Shown: positions 7,072 to 16,272, counted from the first letter of the stretch. The stretch: 64,000 bases of DNA from Rhodothalassium salexigens DSM 2132 (GCF_004341375.1 NZ_SLXO01000005.1:1-64000), one strand, 5' to 3'. Program-made: numbers and translations. The notes: a model not told the origin generated them from the sequence alone.

Positions 7072-7788
7072 ATGCCAACCGGTCACTCACCGCCCGACGC
7101 CGGCGATTCGCCCAAGGAACGCCTGATCACTGCCGGTGCGGGGGAATTTGCCGCCCACGGCTTCAATGGCGCCTCGATCCGACGGGTCACAGCGGCGGCC
7201 GAAACCAATGTCGCTGCGGTAAAATACTATTTCGACTCGAAAGAGGGTCTCTATCAGGCGGTGGTGCAGCGCTTCTTCGACCGCATCCGACCAACCCGCC
7301 AAACCATGCTCGGCGAGGCCCGGTGCCTGCCGCCGGACCATCCCGACCGGGTCGACGCCATCCTGCGCGCCATGATCGCACCGCATCTGCGCCTGCTCTA
7401 TGACCCGGACGGCAAGGACTATCTTCAACTCTTGTCGCGATTTGCCGTCGAGCCCCGGGCCCTGACCATCCGCATCTATCTCAGCGAGATCGGGCCAGTC
7501 CGGCAGGACTTGATCGCGGCGCTGGCCGACTCCCTACCCCAGGTCGACCGCCCAAGGCTGGTGCGCTGCTTCGGCTTTGTCGCGGCGACCATGGTCGCTG
7601 CCCCGTTCGACCGCGGCTTCGAGGCACTGTTCCCCGGCCACGCCGCCGACGCCGATCCCGAGGGCTTGATCGACGCCGTGGTGGGCTTCTGCGCCGCTGG
7701 TCTGCAATATGGGGCTCTAGGAAGTGCGGGGGCCGGGGCGGGGACCGGTGCGGGCACGATGGCGGTCGGCTTACCGCCGGGCGAATAG
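7072..7788 (+). CDS. TetR/AcrR-family transcriptional regulator
   Basis: 238 residues from the ATG at 7072. The N-terminal TetR helix-turn-helix is plain: KERLITAGAGEFAAHGFNGA, SIRRVTAAAETNVAAVKYYF, DSKEGLYQAVVQRFF (roughly residues 13-60). The C-terminal ligand domain resembles the CecR/DUF1956 type, with a Gly/Ala-rich tail (GSAGAGAGTGAGTMAVG) that is probably disordered. A GTG at 6985 in frame would add 29 residues with no family match. The 3' end overlaps the convergent glycosyltransferase gene by 18 bp. The 283-bp divergent gap to the TorF porin gene is the likely operator region; the ligand is unknown. Confidence 0.85.
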   Translation: MPTGHSPPDAGDSPKERLITAGAGEFAAHGFNGASIRRVTAAAETNVAAVKYYFDSKEGLYQAVVQRFFDRIRPTRQTMLGEARCLPPDHPDRVDAILRAMIAPHLRLLYDPDGKDYLQLLSRFAVEPRALTIRIYLSEIGPVRQDLIAALADSLPQVDRPRLVRCFGFVAATMVAAPFDRGFEALFPGHAADADPEGLIDAVVGFCAAGLQYGALGSAGAGAGTGAGTMAVGLPPGE

Positions 7789-8790
7789 GGCGTAACAGCT
7801 TGCCGTCCGACGGGCATAATAGGCGTAGAGGCCGGCGTAGAAGACCAGCAGCGTGACGAGCAATAGCGGCGTGGCCGGTGGATAGACCGCCACAATGACC
7901 GACGGCACGATCACCAGCGTCATGTAGAGCGCCAGCCCATACCGCCAGCGCGGCGTAAATGCGTGCAGATAGTGATGGAAATGGGTCCGGTCCGGGGCGA
8001 ACGGCGTCTGCCGGCGCCAAACCCGCGAGCCGATCAGGCGCAGGCAATCGATGACCGGCAGGAAGAACCACACCACCAACATGTCGGCGAACAGGCCAGC
8101 CGGACTGGTGTTGTAGACATAGATGGACGCCAAGCCCAGCAACACGCTGATCGAGTAGCTGCCGGCATCGCCCAGGAACAGCTTGCCGCGCAGATTGAAC
8201 ACCAGCGTCACCGCCTGCGCCACCGCCAGGACCGATAGCAGCGGCACCATCTCGCCGGGCGCGAAGAAGCCCAACAGCACCGTCCAGACCAGCCCCATGC
8301 CGAGCACAAGTCCGTTCTTGCCGTCGGCCATGTTGACAGCGTTTTGCAGGCCAAGCACCGAGACCAGGGTGAACGGCAAAGCCCAGGCACCAAGCACCAC
8401 CGGCGTGTCCAGAAAGGTAAAACGCAGGCTGGTGAGCGTGAACGCCGGCAGCAGCGCCATCAGACCGAACAGAACCGCGGCCGCCACCACCAACCGCTTG
8501 CCGGCGCCGAGCCCGACCCGGTCGTCGACCATGCCCATGGCAAGCATGACGAGCACCGCCCCGCCGAGCAACGCGAACCCCGGTTGCGCCAAGGCCATCA
8601 TGGCGAGCGCCAGCAAGGCCGGCACGATCACGGCGAAACCGCCAACCATCGGCGTGGGCCGGGCATGCCGCTTGCGCCCGCCGCTGGCAGAGGGGCAATC
8701 GACCACATCCAGGACCACACCGAGCGGCCCTGCCAACAGGCAGACACCCAAGGACACCATCGTGGTCAGAGCGAGAAGGAGCTCCAGCAT
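7771..8790 (-). CDS. WecA/MraY-like polyprenyl-phosphate sugar-1-phosphate transferase (GT4)
   Basis: A 339-residue integral membrane protein with about ten hydrophobic segments. It carries the family's catalytic signatures: DCPSASGGRKRHARPTPMVG near the N-terminus, MVDDR (Mg2+-binding Asp pair), NAVNMADGKNGL (nucleophile region), GDAGSY, and DRTHFHH (HIHH-type motif). It should move a sugar-1-phosphate from a UDP-sugar to undecaprenyl phosphate, starting an O-antigen, capsule or similar glycan. Histidine-motif form and length fit the WecA branch better than MraY. The ATG at 8790 has AGGGG upstream; a GTG at 8820 lies before a run of nine T and is less likely. No glycan cluster surrounds it. 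Confidence 0.85.
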   Translation of the reverse strand: MLELLLALTTMVSLGVCLLAGPLGVVLDVVDCPSASGGRKRHARPTPMVGGFAVIVPALLALAMMALAQPGFALLGGAVLVMLAMGMVDDRVGLGAGKRLVVAAAVLFGLMALLPAFTLTSLRFTFLDTPVVLGAWALPFTLVSVLGLQNAVNMADGKNGLVLGMGLVWTVLLGFFAPGEMVPLLSVLAVAQAVTLVFNLRGKLFLGDAGSYSISVLLGLASIYVYNTSPAGLFADMLVVWFFLPVIDCLRLIGSRVWRRQTPFAPDRTHFHHYLHAFTPRWRYGLALYMTLVIVPSVIVAVYPPATPLLLVTLLVFYAGLYAYYARRTASCYALFARR

Positions 8791-9005
8791 ACACCCCTGC
8801 CAAAAAAAAACGCGCGTCACGTGGACTTGGCGTTACCGGACAATCGGCGGGCAGTCAACAAAACCCGCGGCCGGTTTCGCCTTTTCTTCTGCCGGCTTAT
8901 GAAGTTTTTGAGGCATTGGCTCCGGGTCTTAGAATGGACATATTGATAAGTCGTTATGAACGGTCTTATTGGCGTCCGCGCGCTTTGCCGATAGGGTCCG
9001 CAGCC

Positions 9006-10313
9006 ATGACTCATAAAGCAGCTCCGTCCGACACCATTGCCGCCCCGGACGCGACCGTGACCGTCGAGCGGCTCGGGGCCCAAGGCGACGGTGTCGCGCG
9101 CACCGACACCGGCCCGGTCTTTCTTCCCTTCACCGCTCCCGGCGATCGGGTCCGTGTGACCTGGGCGCCCGACCGAAAGGGGCGTCAGACGGCGTCGACA
9201 GCCCACATCGAGACCGCGGGTGACGGCCGCGCCGATCCGGTCTGCGACCATTACGGACGTTGCGGCGGTTGCCGGCTGCAACATGTCACCGACGCCGTCT
9301 ATGCGGATTTCGTGCGCGACAAGATCCACGCCGCGCTCAGTCAACACGGCCTGGGCGACACGCCGCTTGCGCCGCCGCGGATCAGTCCGCCGGGAAGCCG
9401 TCGGCGTCTTGTGCTCGCCGCTCGGGTGCGCAACCGCGCGGTCCAACTGGGTTTCCATGAGGCGCGCAGTCACCGGATCGTCGCGGTCGAAGCCTGCCCG
9501 GTGGCGCGCCCCGCCTTGGTCGCCCTCTTGCCGACGATCCGGGCCTTTCTCGCCGACGCCCTCGACGACGGCCGCGACCAGCAAGCAACCCTCACCTTGA
9601 CCGAGACCGACACCGGTGTGGACCTGACGGTGACGGCCGCCGTCGACCCCGGCCTCGCCGCCCGCGAAGCGGCCGCCGCCCTCGCCGAGGACCATGACCT
9701 CGCGGCAATCAATTGGACCACCGATGCCGCGCCGGAAACCTTGGTGCGTCGGCGCGCGCCGACCATGGACTTCGGCACCGGGGCCGCGGAGATCCCCTTG
9801 CCCCCCGCCGCGTTCATCCAAGCCACCGCCGAGGGCGAGGCAGCCTTGCGCGCGGTGATTGCCGACGCATGCGCCGGTGCCCATCGGGTCGCCGATCTGT
9901 TCTGCGGCCTCGGGACCTTCGCCGTCCCGCTGGCCCGAAGCGCCGGCGTCCGGGCGGTCGAGGGCAGTCGCGCCCTGCTCGACGCACTCGACACCGGCGC
10001 CCGACGCAGCCGCCTGCGCCACCCGATCCAGACCGAACATCGCGATCTGTTCCGCCGCCCGCTTCTGGCCGCCGAACTGGCCCCAATGGACGCGGTGGTG
10101 ATTGATCCGCCGCGCGCCGGCGCCAAAGCCCAGGCCGAGGCCCTGGCGGCCTCGACGGTGCCGGTGATCGCCGCCGTGTCGTGCAACCCGGCCACGTTTG
10201 CCCGCGACGCCCGGGTGCTGGTCAACGGCGGCTATCGGTTGGAGCGCCTTCAACCCGTCGGCCAATTTCTCTGGTCGGCTCATGTGGAACTGGCGGCCGT
10301 GTTCCGACGCTGA
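9006..10313 (+). CDS. TrmA/RlmD-family RNA (uracil-C5) methyltransferase with [4Fe-4S] ligands
   Basis: 435 residues. An N-terminal TRAM-like domain (ATVTVERLGAQGDGVARTDT) leads to CDHYGRCGGC (C80, C86, C89), which with C164 (VEACPVARP) forms the iron-sulphur site of RlmD/RumA-type enzymes. The SAM-binding motif is DLFCGLGTFAVPLA, followed by VVIDPPRAGA and the catalytic-cysteine block AAVSCNPATFARD, ending in the expected F.WSAHVE.... These enzymes make 5-methyluridine in 23S rRNA; which uridine is modified here cannot be read from the sequence. Start at the ATG at 9006; an in-frame upstream start at 8916 would add residues with no match. It is divergent from the sugar-phosphate transferase gene. 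Confidence 0.9.
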   Translation: MTHKAAPSDTIAAPDATVTVERLGAQGDGVARTDTGPVFLPFTAPGDRVRVTWAPDRKGRQTASTAHIETAGDGRADPVCDHYGRCGGCRLQHVTDAVYADFVRDKIHAALSQHGLGDTPLAPPRISPPGSRRRLVLAARVRNRAVQLGFHEARSHRIVAVEACPVARPALVALLPTIRAFLADALDDGRDQQATLTLTETDTGVDLTVTAAVDPGLAAREAAAALAEDHDLAAINWTTDAAPETLVRRRAPTMDFGTGAAEIPLPPAAFIQATAEGEAALRAVIADACAGAHRVADLFCGLGTFAVPLARSAGVRAVEGSRALLDALDTGARRSRLRHPIQTEHRDLFRRPLLAAELAPMDAVVIDPPRAGAKAQAEALAASTVPVIAAVSCNPATFARDARVLVNGGYRLERLQPVGQFLWSAHVELAAVFRR

Positions 10314-10470
10314 CCCGGTCCCCGACCGAAACACGCCCCGAACCAGACACCGCCAGACCCGGGGCCGCCCGACCGAACGCCTCACCAGCCCCCCACCCGG
10401 CTCGCCCCAGGCCGCGCACGTGCGACCGCCGCTCCGACGCTTTTTTTTCGGCTCTGGGCTTACGCCGCCC

Positions 10471-10499
10471 TTGACGTCGCCGCCTTGGTGTTATACATA
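10471..10499 (+). promoter_or_regulatory. Possible sigma-70-type promoter ahead of a 29-codon frame
   Basis: TTGACG at 10471-10476 is followed by TATACA at 10492-10497 (15-bp gap) or TACATA at 10494-10499 (17-bp gap). It lies in the 574-bp interval after the methyltransferase gene, about 110 bp before the small frame at 10609. No experiment supports it. Confidence 0.35.
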
Positions 10500-10608
10500 A
10501 GTACCACACCGAGGCGATAAAGCAGCCGGACGGACCGGCACCCGCCCGAGACACGACAGCAACCCACGTCGCGCATGACGCCGACAGAGACAGATGAGGA
10601 CGCGAACC

Positions 10609-10698
10609 ATGATCACCGTGCAAACCCGCCAAGCCGCGCTTTACACCGTCCGCCGCAGCCGCCGGTCGCGACGCCTGCAAAACCGCCTGGGCGCCTGA
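10609..10698 (+). CDS. Possible 29-residue Arg-rich small protein
   Basis: ATG at 10609 to TGA at 10696-10698 reads MITVQTRQAALYTVRRSRRS then RRLQNRLGA. GATGAGGA lies about ten bases upstream. Nine of 29 residues are Arg, so it would be a strongly basic peptide. It is the only believable frame in the 10314-10887 gap, which otherwise holds a promoter-like pair at 10471 and the terminator at 10833. I recognise no family, and short GC-rich frames arise by chance, so this stays tentative. Confidence 0.3.
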   Translation: MITVQTRQAALYTVRRSRRSRRLQNRLGA

Positions 10699-10832
10699 TC
10701 CTCGGGGCCTGCCTGGGGGAGAAGACCGCCGCGAAAGACGCCGGTCATGGCGGGGGAAACGCCCGATGCTTTCCCGAGCCGCGCCCCTCAACGGGCCACC
10801 GGCAACCGACCCGACGCCCATAGAAACGACAA

Positions 10833-10860
10833 AGCCCCGCAAGCCGATGCTTGCGGGGCT
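10833..10860 (-). terminator. Intrinsic terminator of the M13 metallopeptidase gene
   Basis: A perfect 12-bp inverted repeat (AGCCCCGCAAGC, 10833-10844; complement 10849-10860) with a 4-nt loop. On the minus strand it is followed by the T-rich TTGTCGTTT. It lies 28 bp beyond the stop of the minus-strand peptidase gene. Confidence 0.8.
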
Positions 10861-10887
10861 CTTGCTTGCCCAGGGGTGCCCCCAAGC

Positions 10888-13029
10888 TTACCAGATGCTG
10901 ACGCGCTCTTCGGGCGGCAGGTACAAGGCGTCGTCCTCGGTCACACCGAAAGCGTCGTACCAGGCGTCCACATTGCGGACGATGCCATTGACCCGGTACT
11001 GCGGCGGGCTGTGCGGGTCCGACTTCAGCCGTTGCAGCATCATCTGCTCGCGCTGCTTGCTACGCCACACCTGACCCCACGACATGAAGAAGCGCTGGTC
11101 GCCGGTATAGCCGTCGATCACCGGCGCTTCCTTGCCGTCGAGCGCGATCTGATAGGCGGTGTAGGCCACCGACAGGCCGCCCAGATCGCCGATATTCTCG
11201 CCCAGCGTCAGCTGGCCGTTCACATGCTCGCCCTTGATGGGCTCGAACTGGTTGTACTGCTCAACGAGCGCTTGGGTGCGCGCCTCGAAGCGCTCCCGGT
11301 CCTCGTCGGTCCACCAGTTCTGCTGCACGCCGTCGGCGTTCACCTTGGAGCCCTGATCGTCGAAGCCGTGGCCCATTTCGTGGCCGATCACGCCGCCGAT
11401 GGCCGCATAATTGACCGCCATGTCGGCCTTGGGGTCGAAGAACGGCGGTTGCAGGATCGCCGCCGGGAACACGATCTCGTTGAACGAGGGGTTGTAATAG
11501 GCGTTGACCGTTTGCGGGGTCATGAACCACTCGTCCTTGTTGGTCGGCTCGTCCAACCGGTCGATCTGGTCCTGATAGAAGAAGTTCCGCACCGCGCGCA
11601 CATTGGCCATCAGGTCGTCGGGCACGATCTCGATCGCCGACAGGTCCTGCCACTCATTGGGATAGCCGATCTTGGGGTTGAACGCTTCGAGCTTGCGGAA
11701 CGCTTCCTTCTTGGTCTCTTCGCCCATCCAGTCAAGGTCGGCGATGCGCTGGCGATAGGCCGCACGGATGTTCTCGACCAGTTCCTCGGCCTGGGCCTTG
11801 GCTTCGGGCGGGAAGTGACGCTCCACATAGATCTGACCGATCGCCTCACCGAGCGAATTGCGCGACCCGATGGTCGACACCGCGCGCTTCCACAGGTCGC
11901 GCTGCTGCTCGCGGCCCGACATGGTGGTGCCGTAGAAGGCGAAATTAGCCTGGTCGATCTCTTCCGACAGATAGCCGGCGTGGTTCGAGATGGCGTGATA
12001 GGTCAGATACGCCTTGAAGGTGTCGAGATCGGTCTCGGCGATCAGCTTGGCCAGCGGCTCGATGGCGCTCGGCGTGCTGACATTGACCTCGCCCAGCGTC
12101 TCAGGATCGATGCCGCCGGCGGTGAAGAAGGTCGACCAGGCGAAATCCGGGAACTCTTCTTGCAGCGTGTCAAGGGTGTAGATGTTGTAGGTCTTGTCGC
12201 GGTTGCGCAGTTCCTCGCGCGGCCAGTGCTGTTCGGCGATCGCGGTCTCAAGCGCCATCACCGCCTCGGCCTGGGCTTGGGCGTCCTGTTCGCTGACACC
12301 GTTGAACTGCAACATGGTGGCGATGTGGTCTTGATAGGCCGCCCGGATGCTCTCGAAGCGCTCGCCCTCGTTCAGATAATAGTCGCGATCCGGCAGGCCG
12401 AGCCCGGAATGGCTGATCGAAAACATGTGCCGATCCGGGTTCTTGCGGTCGAAGCTCACATAACCGTCGATGGGCGCGATGGTGCCGTCGAGACCGGTAC
12501 GGCCGAACGCTTTCATCAGCGCTTCGCGGTCGCCGATGGCGGCGATGCGGTCCAGTTCCGGGCGGATCGCCTCGATGCCGCGCTCGTTGCGCGCGTCCAT
12601 GTCCATGAAGGTGTTGTAATAGTCGGCTACCTTCTGTTCGACCGTGCCGGGCTCGGGATCGCCGCCCGAAACCTCTTCGATGATCGCCTTGACGCGCTCT
12701 TCCGAGCGATCGCGCAGCTTGACGAAGGCGCCATAGCGGACTTCGTCGGGCTTGAGCTCATAGCTGTCGATCCACGTGCCGTTGACATAGCGGTAGAAAT
12801 CGTCGCCGGCATCCACGTCGGTGTTCATGGCGCCGGTCTCGACACCCCAGGCGCCCAGTTCGGCGCCCGCCGCCGCGGCGCCGGTATCGGCTTGGGCGGT
12901 CGTGCCCGCACTTTGGCTTTGAGCGGACGGCTGATCGTTGGCCGGTTTGGCGTCCTCGCTGTCGCCATTGGGGTTGCAGGCGGCCAGAAGACCCACCAGC
13001 ACCCCGGGGAGGAGAATTTGCTTCATCAC
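10888..13029 (-). CDS. pepO: M13-family zinc metallopeptidase, lipoprotein (PepO/neprilysin type)
   Basis: 713 residues. A lipoprotein signal peptide (MMKQILLPGVLVGLLAAC) puts it in the envelope, followed by a low-complexity linker and the sequence GAMNTDVDAGDDFYRYVNGT typical of M13 N-termini. The zinc site is GHEMGH (H550, E551, H554) with E611 and D615 in GENIGD, the HExxH plus ExxxD arrangement of gluzincins. NAYYNPSFNEIVFPAAIL and the terminal Trp (RVSIW) are also family-typical. It should cut short peptides outside the cytoplasm. Two adjacent ATGs (13029, 13026) are possible starts. It is monocistronic, divergent from the MOSC gene, with its own terminator. Confidence 0.92.
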   Translation of the reverse strand: MMKQILLPGVLVGLLAACNPNGDSEDAKPANDQPSAQSQSAGTTAQADTGAAAAGAELGAWGVETGAMNTDVDAGDDFYRYVNGTWIDSYELKPDEVRYGAFVKLRDRSEERVKAIIEEVSGGDPEPGTVEQKVADYYNTFMDMDARNERGIEAIRPELDRIAAIGDREALMKAFGRTGLDGTIAPIDGYVSFDRKNPDRHMFSISHSGLGLPDRDYYLNEGERFESIRAAYQDHIATMLQFNGVSEQDAQAQAEAVMALETAIAEQHWPREELRNRDKTYNIYTLDTLQEEFPDFAWSTFFTAGGIDPETLGEVNVSTPSAIEPLAKLIAETDLDTFKAYLTYHAISNHAGYLSEEIDQANFAFYGTTMSGREQQRDLWKRAVSTIGSRNSLGEAIGQIYVERHFPPEAKAQAEELVENIRAAYRQRIADLDWMGEETKKEAFRKLEAFNPKIGYPNEWQDLSAIEIVPDDLMANVRAVRNFFYQDQIDRLDEPTNKDEWFMTPQTVNAYYNPSFNEIVFPAAILQPPFFDPKADMAVNYAAIGGVIGHEMGHGFDDQGSKVNADGVQQNWWTDEDRERFEARTQALVEQYNQFEPIKGEHVNGQLTLGENIGDLGGLSVAYTAYQIALDGKEAPVIDGYTGDQRFFMSWGQVWRSKQREQMMLQRLKSDPHSPPQYRVNGIVRNVDAWYDAFGVTEDDALYLPPEERVSIW

Positions 13030-13131
13030 GCACTCTCTCTTTGTTCAGCCATTGGAATATGGTGTGGTTACCCTATCGTCCCGCCCCGTGAAAGCAATGG
13101 CCGCGACCGCCGGCCTGGAGAGCCGCCGCCG

Positions 13132-13821
13132 ATGATCGCCCCGACCGACCGCCCCAACCCGCCCCGGCCGGCCCGGCTTGAGGCGCTGCTGGTGGGCGAG
13201 CCCAAACCGTTCGGCCCCAAGGGCGAACCGAGCGCCATGGATCGCCAACCGGTGGCCGGGCGGCTGGCCCTGGGGCCCGAAGGCCTGGCCGGCGACCGGG
13301 TCGCCGATACCCGCAACCATGGCGGCGCGGACAAGGCGGTGCACCACTATCCCTTTGACCATTATGCCGTTTGGGCGACCGAAAACCCGGCCCTGGCGCC
13401 GCGCCTGACGCGCCCTGGCGCGTTCGGCGAGAATCTGGCGGCCCGGGGCTGGGTCGAGTCGGACATCTGCATCGGCGACGTGATCGCTTGGGGGACCGCG
13501 CAGCTTCAGGTCTCGCAGACCCGCCAGCCCTGCTGGAAACTCAATGTGCGCTTCGACACCCGGACCATGGCGCGCGACGTGGAACGCACCGGGCGCACCG
13601 GCTGGTACTATCGCGTGCTCAGCCCGGGCCACGCCGGCGCCGACGATCCGCTGACCCTGGTCGACCGCCCGCACCCCGACTGGCCCTTGGTCCGCGCCCA
13701 CGCGGTGCTGACCGCAACGCCTGACCGGGCGGCCCTCGCCGCCCTCGCCGCCCTGCCCGCCTTGGCGGCCGCGCACCGCGATCGCGCCCGCCAGCGGCTG
13801 GCGCGCGCCGCCCGAGGCTGA
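13132..13821 (+). CDS. MOSC-domain protein (YiiM-like)
   Basis: 229 residues from the ATG at 13132. Family features are GLAGDRVADTRNHGGADKAV, HYPFDHYAVW, GAFGENLAARG, CIGDVIAWGTAQLQVSQTRQ, and the molybdenum-cofactor-binding Cys in QPCWKLN. The C-terminal PHPDWPLVRAH... tail matches YiiM-type proteins, which detoxify N-hydroxylated base analogues together with molybdenum cofactor. The long in-frame extension upstream of 13132 is the shadow of the peptidase gene on the other strand. It ends 30 bp from the convergent TonB-receptor stop. Confidence 0.88.
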   Translation: MIAPTDRPNPPRPARLEALLVGEPKPFGPKGEPSAMDRQPVAGRLALGPEGLAGDRVADTRNHGGADKAVHHYPFDHYAVWATENPALAPRLTRPGAFGENLAARGWVESDICIGDVIAWGTAQLQVSQTRQPCWKLNVRFDTRTMARDVERTGRTGWYYRVLSPGHAGADDPLTLVDRPHPDWPLVRAHAVLTATPDRAALAALAALPALAAAHRDRARQRLARAARG

Positions 13822-13851
13822 GCGGCGCGCCGGTTGTGCCGACCGCCGCGG

Positions 13852-16179
13852 TCAGAAATCGACGGTCAGGCCGCCGATGATCGTCTGCGGCCGGCCGGGG
13901 CGCAGGCCATAGGGTCGCCGCGCCACCGCATAGTCATTGTCGAACAGATTGTTGACGGTGACGTGCAGGCGCACATTCTCGGCCACGAAGTACGCCGCCG
14001 CCAGGTCGAAGACGATCCGGCTGTCGACCCGTTGGTCGGCCGGGATCGCGCCCTGCCCCGCCTCGGTGCGCACGTCGCCCACATAGTTGGCCAGCAGATT
14101 GAGCGACCATTTGGCGCTTTCCAGCCCGGTGCTGACGGTAAACTGGTGCTGCGGGATGTAGGGCAGCGCGTCGCCCACCGCCACGTCGCCCCAGAAGCCG
14201 TCGGCGAAGCTCGACTGAAACTCGGCGTCGGTGAACGTGTAGTTGAACGACAAGGGCGCGCTGACCCCGGCGATCGGCGTCGCCGCGCGGTAGGAGCTGG
14301 CCAGTTCCAGGCCCACCACATCGACCGCGCCGCCGTTGAACTGGTCGCCGATCTCGCATTCGCCGGTCACCGGCCCGGCCGAATTGGAACAGGTCCCAAG
14401 CAGGTTGGACACGTCGGAATAGAAGCCGATCACCTCGGCCGAGAAGGCGCCGCGTTGGTAGAGCGCGCCGGCCTCATAGTTGACGCTGGTCTCGCTGTCG
14501 GCCTCGGCATCGCTGGCGCCCGGCGGATTGAAGCCCTTGTGCACCCCGGCCAACAGGGTCAGGCTTTCGGTGGCGTCGAAGAAGGCGCCGAAGCCCGGCA
14601 CCACCTCGGTGATCGAATTGCGGCGGATGCCGGTCGCCCCGGTGGTGCGCTCGGGGTCGCCGGTGGCGAAGTCGGTGCGCGTCAGGTCGATGCTTTCGAC
14701 CCGCAGACCGGGCACGAAGCGGAACCGCCCCCACGAGATGGTGTCCTGGATGAACGCGGCGACCGCCTCGCCCTCGGCCAGGCGGTTGGCCTGGGTGCCC
14801 AGCGGGTCGACACTGGTGGCGACCAGGCTGGCGTTGTCCATGCGGAAGTTTTCCCGGTTCTGGACCCGGTCTTCTTCGTCGCGGTGATAGCGCAGCGAGG
14901 CTTCGATCTCGTGGCCCACCGGGCCGGTGGCGAAGCGCCAGCCGACGATCGCCTGCACCCCGGCGCTGTAATAGTCGCGGTTGTTGTTGCGCAGTTGCAA
15001 GGCGTCGTCGGGGCTGTCGGCGGCGCCGCGCAGCACGTCGAGCACCCGCGCGCGTTCGGCCGCCGCTTCCGCCCGGCCCACATCGGTGCCGCGCAGGTCC
15101 GACAACACGCCCTGGAAGAAGGCGTCGCCGCGATACAGATCCGACGGGCGGAACCGGCCGTCGCCGAAATCCAGATCGTCGAGCTTGAACCAACTGCGAT
15201 AGAAATTGTTGTAATAGCCGACCACGGTCAGGTCGACATTGTCGCCATACTCGCCGTAATAGGTGCCGCGCACCTGGTAGTGTTCGGTCTCGATGCGGTC
15301 CAACTGGCTGGCGGCGTAGCGCTGGAACGGGTCGGCCTCGAAATCGGCGTCGGTCAGGCCCAGATAGGTTTCGTTCGAATCGTTGCGGGTATAGTCCGCC
15401 TTGACCTCGAAGCTGTGGAAGATGTCGGCGTCGCGGTCGGTGTTGACCCGCAGCTTGGCCATGTAATCCTCGATGCGGAAACCGGTGTCGGCATCCGGGT
15501 CGTTGGTCAGGCGCTTGAAGCCGTTGCTGCCCGACTGGAAGGTCTCGGCGACGAAGCCCACATGCTCGCCCTGGCCGCCGCCGGCGGCGTGGATGGTGAA
15601 ATTGTCGCGCTCGCCGAAGCGGCCCTCGATGAAGCCTTGATAGTCCTCGGGGATCGACCGGCTGAGCAGGTTGATCGCGCCGCCCACGGTGCGCGGGCCG
15701 AACTTGATGGCGGCCGAGCCCTTGCGCACCTCAATGCCTTCCATGCGGCCGGCCGTGGGGAAGAAATAGGCCGCCGGTGCGGCATAGGGCGCCGGCGCGA
15801 TCAACACGCCGTCTTCCATCAGGGTGATCTTTTCCGACCGCTCGACGCTGGTGCCGCGCAGGCCGATATTGGGGCGCAGGCCGAAGCCGTCCTCTTCCTG
15901 GATGTTGACGCCGGGCGCCAGGCGCAACATGCGCAGCACGTCTTCATACTGGAATGTCTCGATCTCTTCCTCGCCGATGAACGTGGCAGCGCCGGGAATG
16001 TCGCGACGGTCGTCCTTGGAGCCGATCACCAACATGCGCTCGGCCGGGCGGTGACTGGCGTCCCAGGTCGCTTCGTCGAGCGGTTCCACCGGACCGGGTT
16101 CGTCGGCCGACAACGGCGCAGCGAACAGCAACGCAAGCAAGGAAACGCCGGCGACGGCATCGGCAGGACGTTGAGGCAT
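13852..16179 (-). CDS. TonB-dependent outer-membrane receptor (FecA-like siderophore type)
   Basis: 775 residues. A signal peptide (VAGVSLLALLFAAPLSA) precedes the mature N-terminus. The plug domain shows RMLVIGSKDDRRDIPGAATF, EDVLRMLRLAPGVNIQEEDG, GLRPNIGLRGTSVERSEKIT, LMEDGVLIAPAPYA and IEVRKGSAAIKFGPRTVGGA; the 22-strand barrel follows and ends in Phe (LTVDF). The plug order and GLRGT...LMEDG form resemble FecA-type receptors for ferric chelates. The TonB box is probably RMLVIGS. The upstream inverted repeat at 16242-16272 suggests iron-responsive control. No transporter genes adjoin it. Confidence 0.88.
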   Translation of the reverse strand: MPQRPADAVAGVSLLALLFAAPLSADEPGPVEPLDEATWDASHRPAERMLVIGSKDDRRDIPGAATFIGEEEIETFQYEDVLRMLRLAPGVNIQEEDGFGLRPNIGLRGTSVERSEKITLMEDGVLIAPAPYAAPAAYFFPTAGRMEGIEVRKGSAAIKFGPRTVGGAINLLSRSIPEDYQGFIEGRFGERDNFTIHAAGGGQGEHVGFVAETFQSGSNGFKRLTNDPDADTGFRIEDYMAKLRVNTDRDADIFHSFEVKADYTRNDSNETYLGLTDADFEADPFQRYAASQLDRIETEHYQVRGTYYGEYGDNVDLTVVGYYNNFYRSWFKLDDLDFGDGRFRPSDLYRGDAFFQGVLSDLRGTDVGRAEAAAERARVLDVLRGAADSPDDALQLRNNNRDYYSAGVQAIVGWRFATGPVGHEIEASLRYHRDEEDRVQNRENFRMDNASLVATSVDPLGTQANRLAEGEAVAAFIQDTISWGRFRFVPGLRVESIDLTRTDFATGDPERTTGATGIRRNSITEVVPGFGAFFDATESLTLLAGVHKGFNPPGASDAEADSETSVNYEAGALYQRGAFSAEVIGFYSDVSNLLGTCSNSAGPVTGECEIGDQFNGGAVDVVGLELASSYRAATPIAGVSAPLSFNYTFTDAEFQSSFADGFWGDVAVGDALPYIPQHQFTVSTGLESAKWSLNLLANYVGDVRTEAGQGAIPADQRVDSRIVFDLAAAYFVAENVRLHVTVNNLFDNDYAVARRPYGLRPGRPQTIIGGLTVDF

Positions 16180-16241
16180 GAGGTCTGACCCTTTTCAACC
16201 ATTGACCAGGACGGCGGCCACACCATACCAGCGCGACCATT

Positions 16242-16272
16242 TTTGCGAACGCTTGTCATCTGCATTCGCAAA
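16242..16272 (-). promoter_or_regulatory. Fur-like operator upstream of the TonB receptor at 13852
   Basis: Inverted halves TTTGCGAA (16242-16249) and TTCGCAAA (16265-16272) are separated by 15 bp, about 63 bp before the receptor ATG. The right half lies in TGCATTCGCA, which recurs at 22755-22764 before the haem-type receptor. Alphaproteobacterial Fur sites have this TGC(A/G)A..T(C/T)GCA character. The regulator is inferred. Confidence 0.5.

Noticed and set aside
8802-8810. Run of nine A (T on the coding strand) before the sugar-phosphate transferase gene as attenuator or slippery site
   Set aside because: No stable stem precedes it on the minus strand, and it lies outside the chosen coding region.
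10441-10448. T8 tract after the RNA methyltransferase gene as terminator
   Set aside because: The bases before it do not form a convincing stem with a loop.
10747-13131. Upstream 795 codons in frame with the MOSC protein
   Set aside because: They lie opposite the M13 peptidase gene and have no family match; the MOSC domain begins just after 13132.
13834-16188. 784-codon plus-strand frame opposite the FecA-like receptor
   Set aside because: Antisense shadow with no domain pattern.
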